Source: Prado023 sp963747335 (GTDB taxonomy: Bacteria > Actinomycetota > Actinomycetes > S36-B12 > CAIYMF01). From it: a stretch of DNA of 64,000 nucleotides. Below the pieces are notes generated by a model. The model worked only from the letters and a program-made list of their open reading frames with translations, was not told where the DNA came from and ran no database searches. Of this stretch, positions 9,012 to 17,503 are shown piece by piece. A program made the translations under genes and the position numbers. Position 1 is the first letter of the stretch, and the number at the start of each line of letters is the position of its first letter. The stretch covers positions 62,001-126,000 of the forward strand of contig CAVVEV010000008.1 of the NCBI GenBank assembly GCA_963747335.1, read 5' to 3'.

Positions 9012-9040
9012 ATTGTGCCCAATTCAATTGCGCACCGCAA
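9012..9040 (-). promoter_or_regulatory. promoter of gpx-ohrR with OhrR-like operator
   Basis: On the minus strand, TTGCGG (9040-9035) and CACAAT (9017-9012) are separated by exactly 17 bases, a plausible -35/-10 pair. The spacer contains CAATTCAATTG (9020-9030), a dyad resembling the core of known OhrR boxes. The predicted transcription start falls on or next to the ATG at 9005. Autorepression by OhrR is inferred. Confidence 0.6.
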
Positions 9041-9062
9041 GTTGAGCCCACGTCGAACGGAC

Positions 9063-9470
9063 CTACGCCCCGCCGCGATCGACCTGCTCGCCGGGTGTGG
9101 ACCCCTCACCGCCGGTCGGTGGCTGGCCTCCCTCGCGCTCCCGCCGCAGTCGCTCCATCCGGGCCGACCAGGACTGCTCGTCGATCCGCCGAAGGAACTC
9201 GGGATCATCGTCCGGGGCCACGGGGCCGCGCGGGCCGGGCCCTCGCCCACCAGAACCGCCGCCACCGTCGCCGCCGCTCGGCGGGTACTGCGCCCGTGGA
9301 CGGCCGAGCACGAGGTACAGCACGGGCCCGAGGAGGAAGACGAGCAGGACGACAACCGCCCACAGCCACTTGGGCAGCAGTCGCACGTCTGCTGCGGGGG
9401 CACGCAGGAGGTCGAGCATCGCGTAGATGTAGAGCGCGAGAACGGCGATCGCGAGCACGAGCCTACCCAC
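9063..9470 (-). CDS. PLDc_N domain small membrane protein
   Basis: Protein of 135 residues with two membrane segments (about residues 3-20 and 34-56) joined by a short loop ending LLPKWLWAVV, the pattern of the phospholipase D N-terminal (PLDc_N) family of two-helix proteins. A Gly/Pro-rich linker and a charged C-terminal tail with DPEFLRRIDEQ and RMERLRRERE follow. No catalytic domain is present. Such proteins commonly sit near quinone and cytochrome genes in actinobacteria. It begins with GTG at 9470 preceded by AGGGGT. Role unknown. Confidence 0.75.
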   Translation of the reverse strand: MGRLVLAIAVLALYIYAMLDLLRAPAADVRLLPKWLWAVVVLLVFLLGPVLYLVLGRPRAQYPPSGGDGGGGSGGRGPGPRGPVAPDDDPEFLRRIDEQSWSARMERLRREREGGQPPTGGEGSTPGEQVDRGGA

Positions 9471-9617
9471 CAGGACCCCTTCCGGACTGCATGCTCAAGG
9501 CTAGCCCGCACGCACGCATCCGGCCACCAGAGCGGGGCCCGCAGCACGCCTGATGGCGACGGGTGATCCCCTACCCCTCCCCGGCAGGGGACCAGGAGCG
9601 GCGTAGGCTCGGTGACC

Positions 9618-10055
9618 ATGAACGAACCTGACTCGTCCACCGCCTCGCCGAGGCCCAGCACCGGATCCGAACCCTCGTCCATGGACGATCAGCCGGCCAC
9701 GCGCGACCCCCGCGCCGAGGACCCGCCTGCCGAGACCGCAGCGGATGAGTCCCCGGCACTCGAATCCCTGGCAGACGCCACGATCGCCGTGCCCTCCCTG
9801 CCTGATCCAGTGCCCCACGCGGGCGCCCGCTACGCCGGCCTTCGGCTCCTGATGCTCTTCGCGGTGGGTGGCATCCTCTACGTGGTCGGGCTTCGCGGCT
9901 GGCCCCTGGCCTTCGCAGCAGTCCTGATCTCCGGCATCGTCAGCCTCTTCCTGCTCATGAAGCAGCGCAACGACGCGGCCGTCAACCTCGAGTACCAGGT
10001 CGGCAGCTGGAAGCACCGGCACGATCACGAGGACGCCGGCCTGGCCCAGGAGTGA
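9618..10055 (+). CDS. DUF4229 family membrane protein
   Basis: Protein of 145 residues. The first 75 are hydrophilic and acidic/proline-rich; then two adjacent membrane helices (from LRLLMLFAVGG to LISGIVSLFLL) and a basic tail MKQRNDAAVNLEYQ typical of DUF4229, a family found beside menaquinone and cytochrome c genes in actinobacteria. ATG 9618 is preferred to GTG 9612 because TAGGCT (9604-9609) ends eight bases upstream of it, fitting a leaderless message. The gene runs towards ccsB, and a hairpin encloses its stop codon. Function unknown. Confidence 0.75.
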   Translation: MNEPDSSTASPRPSTGSEPSSMDDQPATRDPRAEDPPAETAADESPALESLADATIAVPSLPDPVPHAGARYAGLRLLMLFAVGGILYVVGLRGWPLAFAAVLISGIVSLFLLMKQRNDAAVNLEYQVGSWKHRHDHEDAGLAQE

Positions 10056-10065
10056 CTCCTGGGCC
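10043..10065. terminator. stop-codon hairpin between DUF4229 gene and ccsB
   Basis: GGCCCAGGAG (10043-10052) and CTCCTGGGCC (10056-10065) form a perfect 10-base-pair stem whose three-base loop is the TGA stop codon of the rightward gene. It lies between convergent genes, so it probably ends transcription from both sides, although no T-run follows. Confidence 0.6.
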
Positions 10066-10119
10066 GGCGGCTCGCTCACCGGCCGCCGCGCCCACGACGT
10101 GGCACCTGGCCCGACGGGC

Positions 10120-11229
10120 TCACACCCCCGCGTATGAGTGCAGTCCGCTGGCGAAGAGGTTGACGCCGAAGAAGTTGATCAGGAAGCACGCGAAGCCGAT
10201 CAGGCCGAGCACCGCGGCCTTGCGCCCGCGCCAGCCGGCTGTGGCGCGCGCGTGCAGGTAGCCGGCGTAGACCAGCCACGTGATGAAGGCCCAGGTCTCC
10301 TTGGGGTCCCAGCCCCAGTAGCGTCCCCACGCGTCCTCGGCCCAGATCGCCCCCGCGATGACCGCGAACGTCCACAACGGGAACACGAAGGCATTGACGC
10401 GATAGGCCATCGCGTCGAGGGACTTCGAGTCAGGGACCCGGGCACCCACCCAGGCTGCTGCCGTCGAGTTCGTCGCCCGCACGCTGCCGCGCACACCGGT
10501 CAGCTGACGCGGGCCGGTGCCCGCTGCGTCGCGCTCGGCCCGATCGGCGGCCAGGTAGAGCACGGTGGCCGCTGCCCCCACCGTGAACGCACCGCCGGCG
10601 ATGATCGCCGCCGCGACGTGGATGACCAGCCAGTAGGACTTGAGCGCCGGCACCAGTTGCGGGCTGTCGTTGTAGAGCAGCAGGACGGCCACGCCCAGGG
10701 TGATCAGGCTGGCCATGGTCACCAGCAGGCCCAACCAGCGCACGTCGCGGCGCAGGGACACGATCAGGAACACGCCTGTGATTGCCGCCGCCGAGGCCAA
10801 CGAGTACTCGTACATGTTGCCCCAGGGAGCCCGGCCGGCCCACACGGCGCGCACGAACAGGGCGACGACCAGCAGGCCGAAGGCCAGCCACGTCAGCGAC
10901 ATCCCGATGTTGCCCGCCCGGCGGCCCGGCGGGAGGGGGGCGTCCGGGCCGGAGCCGCGGCCGGCCGGGCGGTTGGCCGAGGGGCCGGCGACCGCAGCAG
11001 GCGACCCGGCAGCACTTCGGGGTCTCCGCGCCGCCGCCCGCGCCTGTGCCGGGCTGTCGCCCTGGGGCGCGCCGACCGCCAGGGGCTCGACGTCGAGATC
11101 CTCGACGGGAGCCGGGACCACGGAGCCCGCCCGCGCCGAGGCGAAGGACGCCGCGAAGGCGACCATCGCCATGGCGTACATCGCCATCGACGCGTACACG
11201 AACAGGTTGCTCCACTGGGCCAGGGTCAT
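10120..11229 (-). CDS. ccsB: System II cytochrome c biogenesis protein CcsB/CcsA
   Basis: Membrane protein of 369 residues that with ResB forms the haem transport and apocytochrome c ligation complex. The tryptophan-rich haem-handling motif is GRYWGWDPKETWAFITWLVY; histidines placed in helices (YWLVIHVAA, AGYLHARA, GLHSYAGV) fit the haem ligands of the family, and WGNMYEYSL is also conserved. A long low-complexity Ala/Pro insert of about 70 residues follows the first helix. The ATG at 11229 overlaps the resB stop by four bases. It is the last gene of the ccs operon. Confidence 0.93.
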   Translation of the reverse strand: MTLAQWSNLFVYASMAMYAMAMVAFAASFASARAGSVVPAPVEDLDVEPLAVGAPQGDSPAQARAAARRPRSAAGSPAAVAGPSANRPAGRGSGPDAPLPPGRRAGNIGMSLTWLAFGLLVVALFVRAVWAGRAPWGNMYEYSLASAAAITGVFLIVSLRRDVRWLGLLVTMASLITLGVAVLLLYNDSPQLVPALKSYWLVIHVAAAIIAGGAFTVGAAATVLYLAADRAERDAAGTGPRQLTGVRGSVRATNSTAAAWVGARVPDSKSLDAMAYRVNAFVFPLWTFAVIAGAIWAEDAWGRYWGWDPKETWAFITWLVYAGYLHARATAGWRGRKAAVLGLIGFACFLINFFGVNLFASGLHSYAGV

Positions 11230-12887
11230 GTCCCCTCCTCCACATCCACGGGACCACCGAGTCGGGTCACGAGCTGATCCACCTCATCGCTCACATCGGC
11301 CGAGTCCGAACGGGTCAGTCCGGCGACCTGCACCCGGAATTGGCCAAGGCTATCGGTCCCGGCCGACTCCGCCACGGGCTCCACCCGGACCCAGATCCGC
11401 CGCCGACGGACGAACAGCGACAGGCTCAGGCCCACGATCGCGGCGATGGCTGCGGCGAGCGCGAGCACCTTCCCCGGGTCGCGGGAGATCGTGAACGAGG
11501 CCCAGCGGTCCAGCCCGACGAACTCCACCGTCCCCTGCCCGTCGGGGATCTCCCAGGACTGCCCCGGACGCAGGGCGGCCAATCCCAGCTGCTCAAGGCT
11601 CTCGGTGTCCAGGGAGAACACGTTGCGTGGCGTCCCGGCATCCAGACCCAGGTCGCCGGACCAGGCGGAGAAGAACAGGGCCGGATCGTCCGGAGCCGGG
11701 AAGGACGAGTGCGGGCCCCGCTCCTCGGTGAGCGCCGCCGTGGGGGCGAACAGCGCCTGCAGCCCGAGCTGGGGCTGGCCGTCGGGGGCCTTCACGACGC
11801 CGGTGGAGGTGAAGCTGCCGTCCTGCGGCAGGAACACGACGGTGTCGTCGAAGACCACCCGACCGGTGGAGTCCGTGACCCTGATGTGCGGCGCGTAGCC
11901 GTGCCCGACCAGGAACACCTTGGCCCCATCGACGCGCAGCGGGGAGTTGACCGAGACCACGCGCTCCTGGGATGGCGCGCCCGGCTCAGCGCGGTACTGC
12001 AGAGTCGCGGCGAACGAGCGGGGGGCGCCACGCTGGGATCCCTCCCGCTCGAAGGTGGCCTCGAAGTCGCTCATCGTGAACGCGAAGGGCGGCAGCCGGT
12101 CGGGGGAGGCCAGGCGGCCCGGGGCGAAGGAGTCGTACTGCGTCAGCGTGTTCGCGAAGCCGTTTCCCTCACGGATGATGACCGTGCCCTTCCACCCGAA
12201 CAGGGCGCCGAGGGCCACCCCGACCAGGACCAGCACCAGGGCGATGTGGAACAGCAGGTTGCCGGTCTCCCGGGTGAAGCCCTTCTCCGCGGCCAGCGAG
12301 CCCTCACCGGGCGTCACGCGCCAGCGCTCGGCCCGAAGTGCTGCTGCCGCGGTGGCCAGGACATCCGCATCATCGGTGGTCCATGTCCGGGAGCCGTCCA
12401 GCCGGTCGAGGCGGCGCGGGGCGGGCGGTGTGGGGGCGCGCATCGAGCGCCAATGGGCGCCCACCCGGGGCAGGACGCAGCCGATCAGGGAGAGGAACAG
12501 CAGCAGGTAGACGGCCGCGAACCAGGGGGAGGAGAAGACGTCGAAGAAGCTCAGCCGGTCCAGCGTGGGGGCCACGCGCGGGTTCCGCTCGATCCACGCG
12601 TTCACGGCCAGAGGATCGTTGGGGCGCTGGGGCAGCACGCTCCCCGGGATGGCAGCCAGTGCCAGCAGGAGCAGCAGGACCAGCGCCGTGCGCATGCTGG
12701 TCAGCTGTCGCCAGACCCATCGCAGCCAACCCGCCGGACCCAGCCGCGGTCCTGCCGCGCGCACACGCCGGGACGCGCCCCAGTCCGCGGTCAGGGCGAG
12801 CTGCTCGTCGGGGGTCGCGTCGCCCAGCGGATCCGCGCCGGGACCTGCGCCGTCCGGGCCGAGGTCGGGGCCGAGGTCGGTGCTCAC
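11226..12887 (-). CDS. resB: cytochrome c biogenesis protein ResB
   Basis: Protein of 553 residues, partner of CcsB in System II cytochrome c maturation. Three N-terminal membrane helices (the first in RTALVLLLLLALAAIPGSVL, the second in SPWFAAVYLLLFLSLIG, the third in LLFHIALVLVLVGVAL) precede a large extracytoplasmic domain, and a last helix lies near the C-terminus (LALAAAIAAIVGLSLSLF). LPQRPNDP after helix 1 is typical. It overlaps both ccdA (four bases) and ccsB (four bases), so the cluster is translationally coupled. Confidence 0.93.
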   Translation of the reverse strand: MSTDLGPDLGPDGAGPGADPLGDATPDEQLALTADWGASRRVRAAGPRLGPAGWLRWVWRQLTSMRTALVLLLLLALAAIPGSVLPQRPNDPLAVNAWIERNPRVAPTLDRLSFFDVFSSPWFAAVYLLLFLSLIGCVLPRVGAHWRSMRAPTPPAPRRLDRLDGSRTWTTDDADVLATAAAALRAERWRVTPGEGSLAAEKGFTRETGNLLFHIALVLVLVGVALGALFGWKGTVIIREGNGFANTLTQYDSFAPGRLASPDRLPPFAFTMSDFEATFEREGSQRGAPRSFAATLQYRAEPGAPSQERVVSVNSPLRVDGAKVFLVGHGYAPHIRVTDSTGRVVFDDTVVFLPQDGSFTSTGVVKAPDGQPQLGLQALFAPTAALTEERGPHSSFPAPDDPALFFSAWSGDLGLDAGTPRNVFSLDTESLEQLGLAALRPGQSWEIPDGQGTVEFVGLDRWASFTISRDPGKVLALAAAIAAIVGLSLSLFVRRRRIWVRVEPVAESAGTDSLGQFRVQVAGLTRSDSADVSDEVDQLVTRLGGPVDVEEGT

Positions 12888-13768
12888 AAGGGCACCTCGA
12901 ACCCTGAGATCCAGCCGCGCATGGCGATCGTGAGCGATCCCCAGAGCCCGCTCACCATCAGCACGCCCAGCAGGATCATGCTCACCCCACCGACGACCTG
13001 GATCGCGCGGGTGTTGCGCCGCGCCCAGGCCAGGGCCTCGAGCCCGCGCTCCATCGCCAGTCCGATGACCAGGAAGGGCAGGCCCAGGCCGATGCAGTAG
13101 GCGACCGAGAGCAGGGCACCTCGTGCGGCCGAGCCCTCGGTGAAGGCCAGGCTCTGGACGGCGGCCAGGGTCGGTCCGATGCAGGGGGTCCAGCCCAGCG
13201 CGAACAGGGCACCGAGCAGCGGGGCGCCCCAGATCCCGCGGGCGGGCCGGTGGTGCAGGCGGGCCTCACGCTGCAGGCTCGGGACCAGCCCGAGGAAGCC
13301 GAGACCCAGGACGATCACCACGACCCCCAGGACGCGGGTGATGACGTCCTGGTGGGTCAGGAGCTGCGCGCCCAGCCCGCCGAAGAGCGCACCGTAGGAC
13401 ACGAACACCGCGCTGAACCCGAGGATGAAGCCCATCGTGCCGGCCACGACCCGGTGCTTCACCGGGAGCCGCGGCGAGGTTCCGACCGGCGGGCTCTCCG
13501 TGATCGCGGCGCTCGCTGCGGGTGCGGCGGGTGCGGCGGCCGTCGCGCCGACGGGAACGACGGCCGAGGCGGCCCGGGCCTCGGCCAGCTCCGCCCCGGT
13601 CAGGCCGGTGACATAGGACAGGTACCCCGGCACCAGGGGCAGGACGCACGGGCTCGCGAAGCTGACCAGCCCGGCCAGGACGGCCAGCGGAATCGCGATG
13701 GCCAGGGACCCCGACGACACGACCTCGCCCACCCCGAGGGGGAGGCTGGCCAGCGTCGCCAGGGACAT
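12884..13768 (-). CDS. ccdA: thiol-disulfide transmembrane transporter CcdA
   Basis: Six-helix membrane protein of 294 residues that carries reducing equivalents from cytoplasmic thioredoxin to the outside, for apocytochrome c reduction. The two redox cysteines are seen in ASPCVLPLVPGYLSYV (Cys41) and LGWTPCIGPTLAAV (Cys196). An Ala-rich loop of about 40 residues lies after helix 1. Its ATG shares one base with the stop of the upstream thioredoxin-like gene. The TlpA/ResA protein upstream is the natural acceptor of its electrons. Confidence 0.95.
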   Translation of the reverse strand: MSLATLASLPLGVGEVVSSGSLAIAIPLAVLAGLVSFASPCVLPLVPGYLSYVTGLTGAELAEARAASAVVPVGATAAAPAAPAASAAITESPPVGTSPRLPVKHRVVAGTMGFILGFSAVFVSYGALFGGLGAQLLTHQDVITRVLGVVVIVLGLGFLGLVPSLQREARLHHRPARGIWGAPLLGALFALGWTPCIGPTLAAVQSLAFTEGSAARGALLSVAYCIGLGLPFLVIGLAMERGLEALAWARRNTRAIQVVGGVSMILLGVLMVSGLWGSLTIAMRGWISGFEVPL

Positions 13769-14367
13769 CAGGACTCCTCGGCCAGGATCGGCTCGATCAT
13801 CCCCAGCAGGCGCGAGCGGTCCACCTCGCCGATCGCCCGTCCGGCGACGCGGCCCTCGCGGTCGATGACCAGCGTGGAGGGGATGGCCGCGGGGGGAAGC
13901 GTCTCGTGGAAGAGCAGCTGCCGACTCCCGTCGGTGTCGACCACGCTGGGGTAGGTCAGTCCGAACCGGTCGACGAAGGCATCTGCAGCGGCTTGGGAGT
14001 CCCTCGTGTTCAACCCGACGAACTGCACGCCGGAGTCCTCGAGCTCCGTCGAGACCGCCTGCATGTCCTCGGCCTCAGCCCGGCACGGCGCGCACCAGGA
14101 GGCCCACACGTTGAGGACGACAACCTCGCCCACGTGGTCGGACAGGGCGAACGGCTCGCCGGCGAGGGTGGTCCCGGTGAGGTCCGGGGCCTCCTTGCGC
14201 TGGGCGGCGGCCACGATCGTGGTGGTTCCGTCCCCGGACACGTAGCCCTGCTCGGCGACGTTGCCGACCACCGGGTCTCCGGCATCGACCTGGTCGGCAC
14301 ACCCAGCCGCCAGCACGCCGACTGCCGCGAGGGCGGCCGCGCGCAGCAGGAGGGTGCGCCCGGGCAT
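13768..14367 (-). CDS. TlpA/ResA-type thioredoxin-like lipoprotein
   Basis: Membrane-anchored thiol-disulfide oxidoreductase of 199 residues that keeps cytochrome c haem-binding cysteines reduced. A lipobox LAAGC places the lipidated Cys at residue 23. The redox motif WCAPC (Cys92, Cys95) sits in VLNVWASWCAPC, and the cis-proline loop is AIPSTLVID. The ATG at 14367 shares a base with the stop of the upstream phosphatase gene, which fixes the start; the longer upstream frame is the shadow of that gene. It is followed by ccdA with a one-base overlap. Confidence 0.93.
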   Translation of the reverse strand: MPGRTLLLRAAALAAVGVLAAGCADQVDAGDPVVGNVAEQGYVSGDGTTTIVAAAQRKEAPDLTGTTLAGEPFALSDHVGEVVVLNVWASWCAPCRAEAEDMQAVSTELEDSGVQFVGLNTRDSQAAADAFVDRFGLTYPSVVDTDGSRQLLFHETLPPAAIPSTLVIDREGRVAGRAIGEVDRSRLLGMIEPILAEES

Positions 14368-15008
14368 CAGGCTCCCTTGAACTTGGAGGCTCGAGCGGCC
14401 AGGTCGGCTGCCGGTTCCGTGTAGGACAACGCGACGAACCGGTCGCCCTCGAACGTGAACGAGGTCAGCGACGCGAGGTTGCACTGCCGCTTGCGCGGGT
14501 CGTGCACGAAGCTGCGGTCCTCGGCGTCGAGCCGGCACACCCAGATGGGCAGTTGGTGGCTGACCAGCAGGGCCTCGTGGCCGCGCGCCTCGTCGCGCGC
14601 CCGACGCACCGCCAGGCGCATCCGGGTGGCGATCTCGGCATACGGCTCGCCCCACGACGGGGTCAGCGGGTTCCACAGGTGGCGCCAGTACTTGGGCTGC
14701 TTGAGCACGCCGTCGCCGACCCCGACACGCTTGCCCTCGAAGACGTTGTCGGCCTCGATGAGGTTCGCATCCGTGCCGATCGTCAGGCCGAACGCGGCCG
14801 CTGTCGGGGCCGCGGTCTCCTGCGCCCGCTCCAGCGGAGAGGCCGTCACGACGGTGATGTCCCGACCCGCCAGCGTCTGGGCGGCACGCTCGGCCATCTC
14901 CCGTCCGAGATCCGACAGGTGGAAGTCCGGGAGGCGCCCGTACAGCACGCCCTCAGGGTTGTGCACCTCGCCGTGGCGCAGCAGGTGAACAGTGGTGCGC
15001 TCGGTCAT
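14367..15008 (-). CDS. histidine phosphatase superfamily protein
   Basis: Protein of 213 residues of the phosphoglycerate mutase-like fold. The catalytic histidine lies in LLRHGEVHNPEG near the N-terminus; SPLERAQETA, the glutamate-bearing region after it, and LLVSHQLPIWV with the second catalytic histidine are in the proper order. The family member found here in many actinobacteria leads the ccs operon, but its substrate is unknown. It overlaps the thioredoxin-like gene by one base and starts 49 bases after the end of hemL. Confidence 0.9.
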   Translation of the reverse strand: MTERTTVHLLRHGEVHNPEGVLYGRLPDFHLSDLGREMAERAAQTLAGRDITVVTASPLERAQETAAPTAAAFGLTIGTDANLIEADNVFEGKRVGVGDGVLKQPKYWRHLWNPLTPSWGEPYAEIATRMRLAVRRARDEARGHEALLVSHQLPIWVCRLDAEDRSFVHDPRKRQCNLASLTSFTFEGDRFVALSYTEPAADLAARASKFKGA

Positions 15009-15056
15009 GCCGACTCCCTCATGTCAGGTGCCCCATTTGACGACCATTGTCGTCCA

Positions 15057-16364
15057 TCATGGTGGGGGCGGCTGGGCTGCGGCCCGGGCGGCGGCGGGCA
15101 GGGCCGCGACCACGCGGTCCAGGGCTGCGTCGTCGTGGGCCGCGGAGACGAACCAGGCCTCGAACGCCGACGGCGGCAGGTACACCCCGGCATCGAGCAT
15201 CGAGTGGAAGAACGCCCGGTAGCGCCACGCCTCCTGGGCCGCGGCCCCCGCGTAGTCGCGGACGGGCTGATCGGTGAAGAACACGCTGAACAGGTTGCCG
15301 GCGACCTGCACCCGGTGGGCCACGCCCGCCGCGGACAGCGTGACCCCGAGCTCGTGGGCAAGGCGACCGGCAGCGGAGTCGAGCGCCGCATACACGCCGT
15401 CGTCGCAGGCCCGCAGCGTGGCCAGCCCGCATGTAGCGGCGATCGGGTTCCCGGCCAGCGTGCCCGCCTGGTAGACCGGCCCGGCCGGGGCGAGCATGCC
15501 CATCACGTCAGCCCGACCGCCGAACGCCGCGGCCGGCAGGCCGCCACCCATCACCTTGCCGAACGTGAACAGGTCCGGCGCCCAGCCCTCGAGCGCTCCT
15601 GTCAGGCCCCAGTGGCCCGCGGGGCCGACGCGGAAGCCGGTCATCACCTCGTCGTAGATGAACAGCGCCCCGTGCGCTGCGCACAACCGCGCAATGGCCG
15701 CGTTGAACCCGGGATCCGGCGGGACGACACCCATGTTGGCCGCTGCCGCCTCGGTGATCACGGCAGCGATCTGCCCGCCGCGCTCGGCGAACAGGGCCTC
15801 GAGCGCAGGTACGTCGTTGTACGGCAGCACGAGGGTCTCGCCAGCCTGGGCCGCGGTGACCCCCGGCGAGTCCGGCAGCCCGAGGGTGGCGATCCCGGAG
15901 CCGGCCGCGACCAGCAGCGAGTCGACATGGCCGTGGTAGCAGCCCGCGAACTTCACCACCAGCGGCCGACCGGTGAACCCGCGCGCCAGCCGGATCGCCG
16001 ACATGGTCGCCTCCGTGCCCGAGGACACGAGCCGCACCATCTCCACAGGCGCGACGCGGCGCACGATCTCCTCGGCCAGCTCGACCTCGGCCGGACCGGG
16101 CGTACCGAAGGAGAACCCCCGTGCCACGGCCTCGCCGACTGCCGCCACGACCCCCGGATGCGCATGGCCGAGGATCATCGGGCCCCATGAGCAGACGAGG
16201 TCCACGTAGGAGTTGCCGTCCACGTCGGTCAGGTAGGGGCCGGTGCCCGAGGCCATGAACCGCGGGGTCCCACCGACCGCACGGAACGCCCGCACCGGCG
16301 AGTTCACCCCCCCGGGAGCGACGGCCAGCGCTCGGTCGAACCACGCCTGGGACTGGGACTGCAT
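15057..16364 (-). CDS. hemL: glutamate-1-semialdehyde 2,1-aminomutase HemL
   Basis: PLP enzyme of 435 residues that turns glutamate-1-semialdehyde into 5-aminolevulinate, completing the C5 haem pathway begun by HemA (20.2-21.6 kb). Family motifs: GGVNSPVRAF at the N-terminus, SSGTEATMSAIRLAR, YHGHVDSLL, IYDEVMTGFR, and the PLP lysine in FTFGKVMGGGLP. The ATG at 16364 is preferred; a GTG nine bases earlier is possible. The longer frame upstream runs through an inverted repeat (16401-16444) and is not conserved. Same strand as hemB but separated from it by about 100 bases. Confidence 0.95.
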   Translation of the reverse strand: MQSQSQAWFDRALAVAPGGVNSPVRAFRAVGGTPRFMASGTGPYLTDVDGNSYVDLVCSWGPMILGHAHPGVVAAVGEAVARGFSFGTPGPAEVELAEEIVRRVAPVEMVRLVSSGTEATMSAIRLARGFTGRPLVVKFAGCYHGHVDSLLVAAGSGIATLGLPDSPGVTAAQAGETLVLPYNDVPALEALFAERGGQIAAVITEAAAANMGVVPPDPGFNAAIARLCAAHGALFIYDEVMTGFRVGPAGHWGLTGALEGWAPDLFTFGKVMGGGLPAAAFGGRADVMGMLAPAGPVYQAGTLAGNPIAATCGLATLRACDDGVYAALDSAAGRLAHELGVTLSAAGVAHRVQVAGNLFSVFFTDQPVRDYAGAAAQEAWRYRAFFHSMLDAGVYLPPSAFEAWFVSAAHDDAALDRVVAALPAAARAAAQPPPP

Positions 16365-16399
16365 GGTCGTCACGGCGTCCACCCCCGCGTCCGCCGGCG

Positions 16400-16445
16400 T
16401 TGTGCTGTCGAATCCGACGTCCCTGTGGTCGGAATCGACAGCACG
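16400..16445. repeat. dispersed palindromic element, copy A (hemB-hemL gap)
   Basis: Left arm TTGTGCTGTCGAATCCGAC (16400-16418), nine-base loop, right arm GTCGGAATCGACAGCAC (16428-16444). The arms pair almost perfectly; one A/T mismatch lies in the stem. Copy B at 38634-38680 shares the identical 19-base left arm, a nine-base loop of different sequence, and the same right arm with one change. It lies downstream of hemB on the minus strand, so it may also act as a terminator. Confidence 0.8.
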
Positions 16446-16467
16446 TGACCGGAATCGGTGCCGACCA

Positions 16468-17502
16468 TCATGGTGTGCCTCCGATTCGGTGGCCACGCAG
16501 GACCACCTCGTGCCCGCCGGCCAACCACCCGGCGACCTCCGCGGCCCAGTAGGTCAGAACGATGTCGGCTCCGGCGCGGCGGATCACGGTCAGGGTCTCG
16601 ATGATCGCGCGCTCGCGGTCGATCCAGCCCTGCGCCGCAGCAGCCTCGAGCATCGCGTACTCCCCGGACACCTGGTAGGCCGCGACAGGGATGTCCACCG
16701 AGGCAGCGACGTCTGCGATGACGTCCAGGCTCGTGCCGGCAGGCTTGATCATCACGATGTCGGCGGCCTCGGCGACGTCGAGGGCCACCTCGCGCAGCGA
16801 CTCCCGGCGGTTCGCGGGATCCTGCTGGTAGGTGCGCCGGTCGCCGGTGAGTGTCGAGTCGACCGCTTCCCGGAACGGGCCGTACAGGGCGGAGGCGTAC
16901 TTGGCCGCGTAGGCCAGGATCACGGTGTCGGCGTGCCCGGATCCATCGAGGGCTGAGCGCACGGCGCCGACCTGGCCGTCCATCATCCCCGAGGTCCCGA
17001 CCACGTGCGCCCCAGCCTCGGCCAGCGCCACGCCCATCTCGGCGTAGCGCACGAGCGTGGCGTCGTTGTCGACGGTCCCGGCGGCTGGACCCTCGGGAAC
17101 CAGCACGCCGCAGTGGCCGTGGTCGGTGAACTCGTCGAGGCAGAGGTCGGCCATCACCACGAGGTCGGCACCGACCTCGGCGACCACGTCGCGCACGGCC
17201 ACGTTGAGGATGCCGTCGGGGTCTGTCGCCCCGGACCCGATCGCGTCACGGGCGACGGGAACTCCGAACAGCATCACGCCGCCCAGCCCCGCACGCGCCG
17301 CCTGCTCGGCCGCTGCCCGGAGGGAGTCACGCGTGTGGTTCACGACACCTGGCATCGAGGAGATCGGCACTGGCTCGGTCACGCCCTCCCGCACGAACAG
17401 CGGAAGCACCAGCTCGGCGGGATCCAGGCGGGTCTCGGCGGTGAGCCGACGCAGAGCGGGGGTGGCGCGAAGGCGCCGGGGGCGAATCTCGGGGTGGCCC
17501 AC
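16468..17502 (-). CDS. hemB: porphobilinogen synthase HemB
   Basis: 5-aminolevulinate dehydratase of 344 residues, joining two 5-aminolevulinates into porphobilinogen. RPRRLRATPALRRL at the N-terminus, the metal-site region MADLCLDEFTDHGHCG, the Schiff-base lysine region AYAAKYASALYGPFR and VMIKPAGTSLDVI are all present. I chose GTG 17502, two bases beyond the hemD stop, because it gives the standard N-terminal sequence (VGHPEIRPRRLR); upstream ATGs at 17565 and 17577 lie inside hemD. Translation is probably coupled to hemD. Both active-site lysines seem retained. Confidence 0.93.
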   Translation of the reverse strand: MGHPEIRPRRLRATPALRRLTAETRLDPAELVLPLFVREGVTEPVPISSMPGVVNHTRDSLRAAAEQAARAGLGGVMLFGVPVARDAIGSGATDPDGILNVAVRDVVAEVGADLVVMADLCLDEFTDHGHCGVLVPEGPAAGTVDNDATLVRYAEMGVALAEAGAHVVGTSGMMDGQVGAVRSALDGSGHADTVILAYAAKYASALYGPFREAVDSTLTGDRRTYQQDPANRRESLREVALDVAEAADIVMIKPAGTSLDVIADVAASVDIPVAAYQVSGEYAMLEAAAAQGWIDRERAIIETLTVIRRAGADIVLTYWAAEVAGWLAGGHEVVLRGHRIGGTP

Positions 17503-17503
17503 C

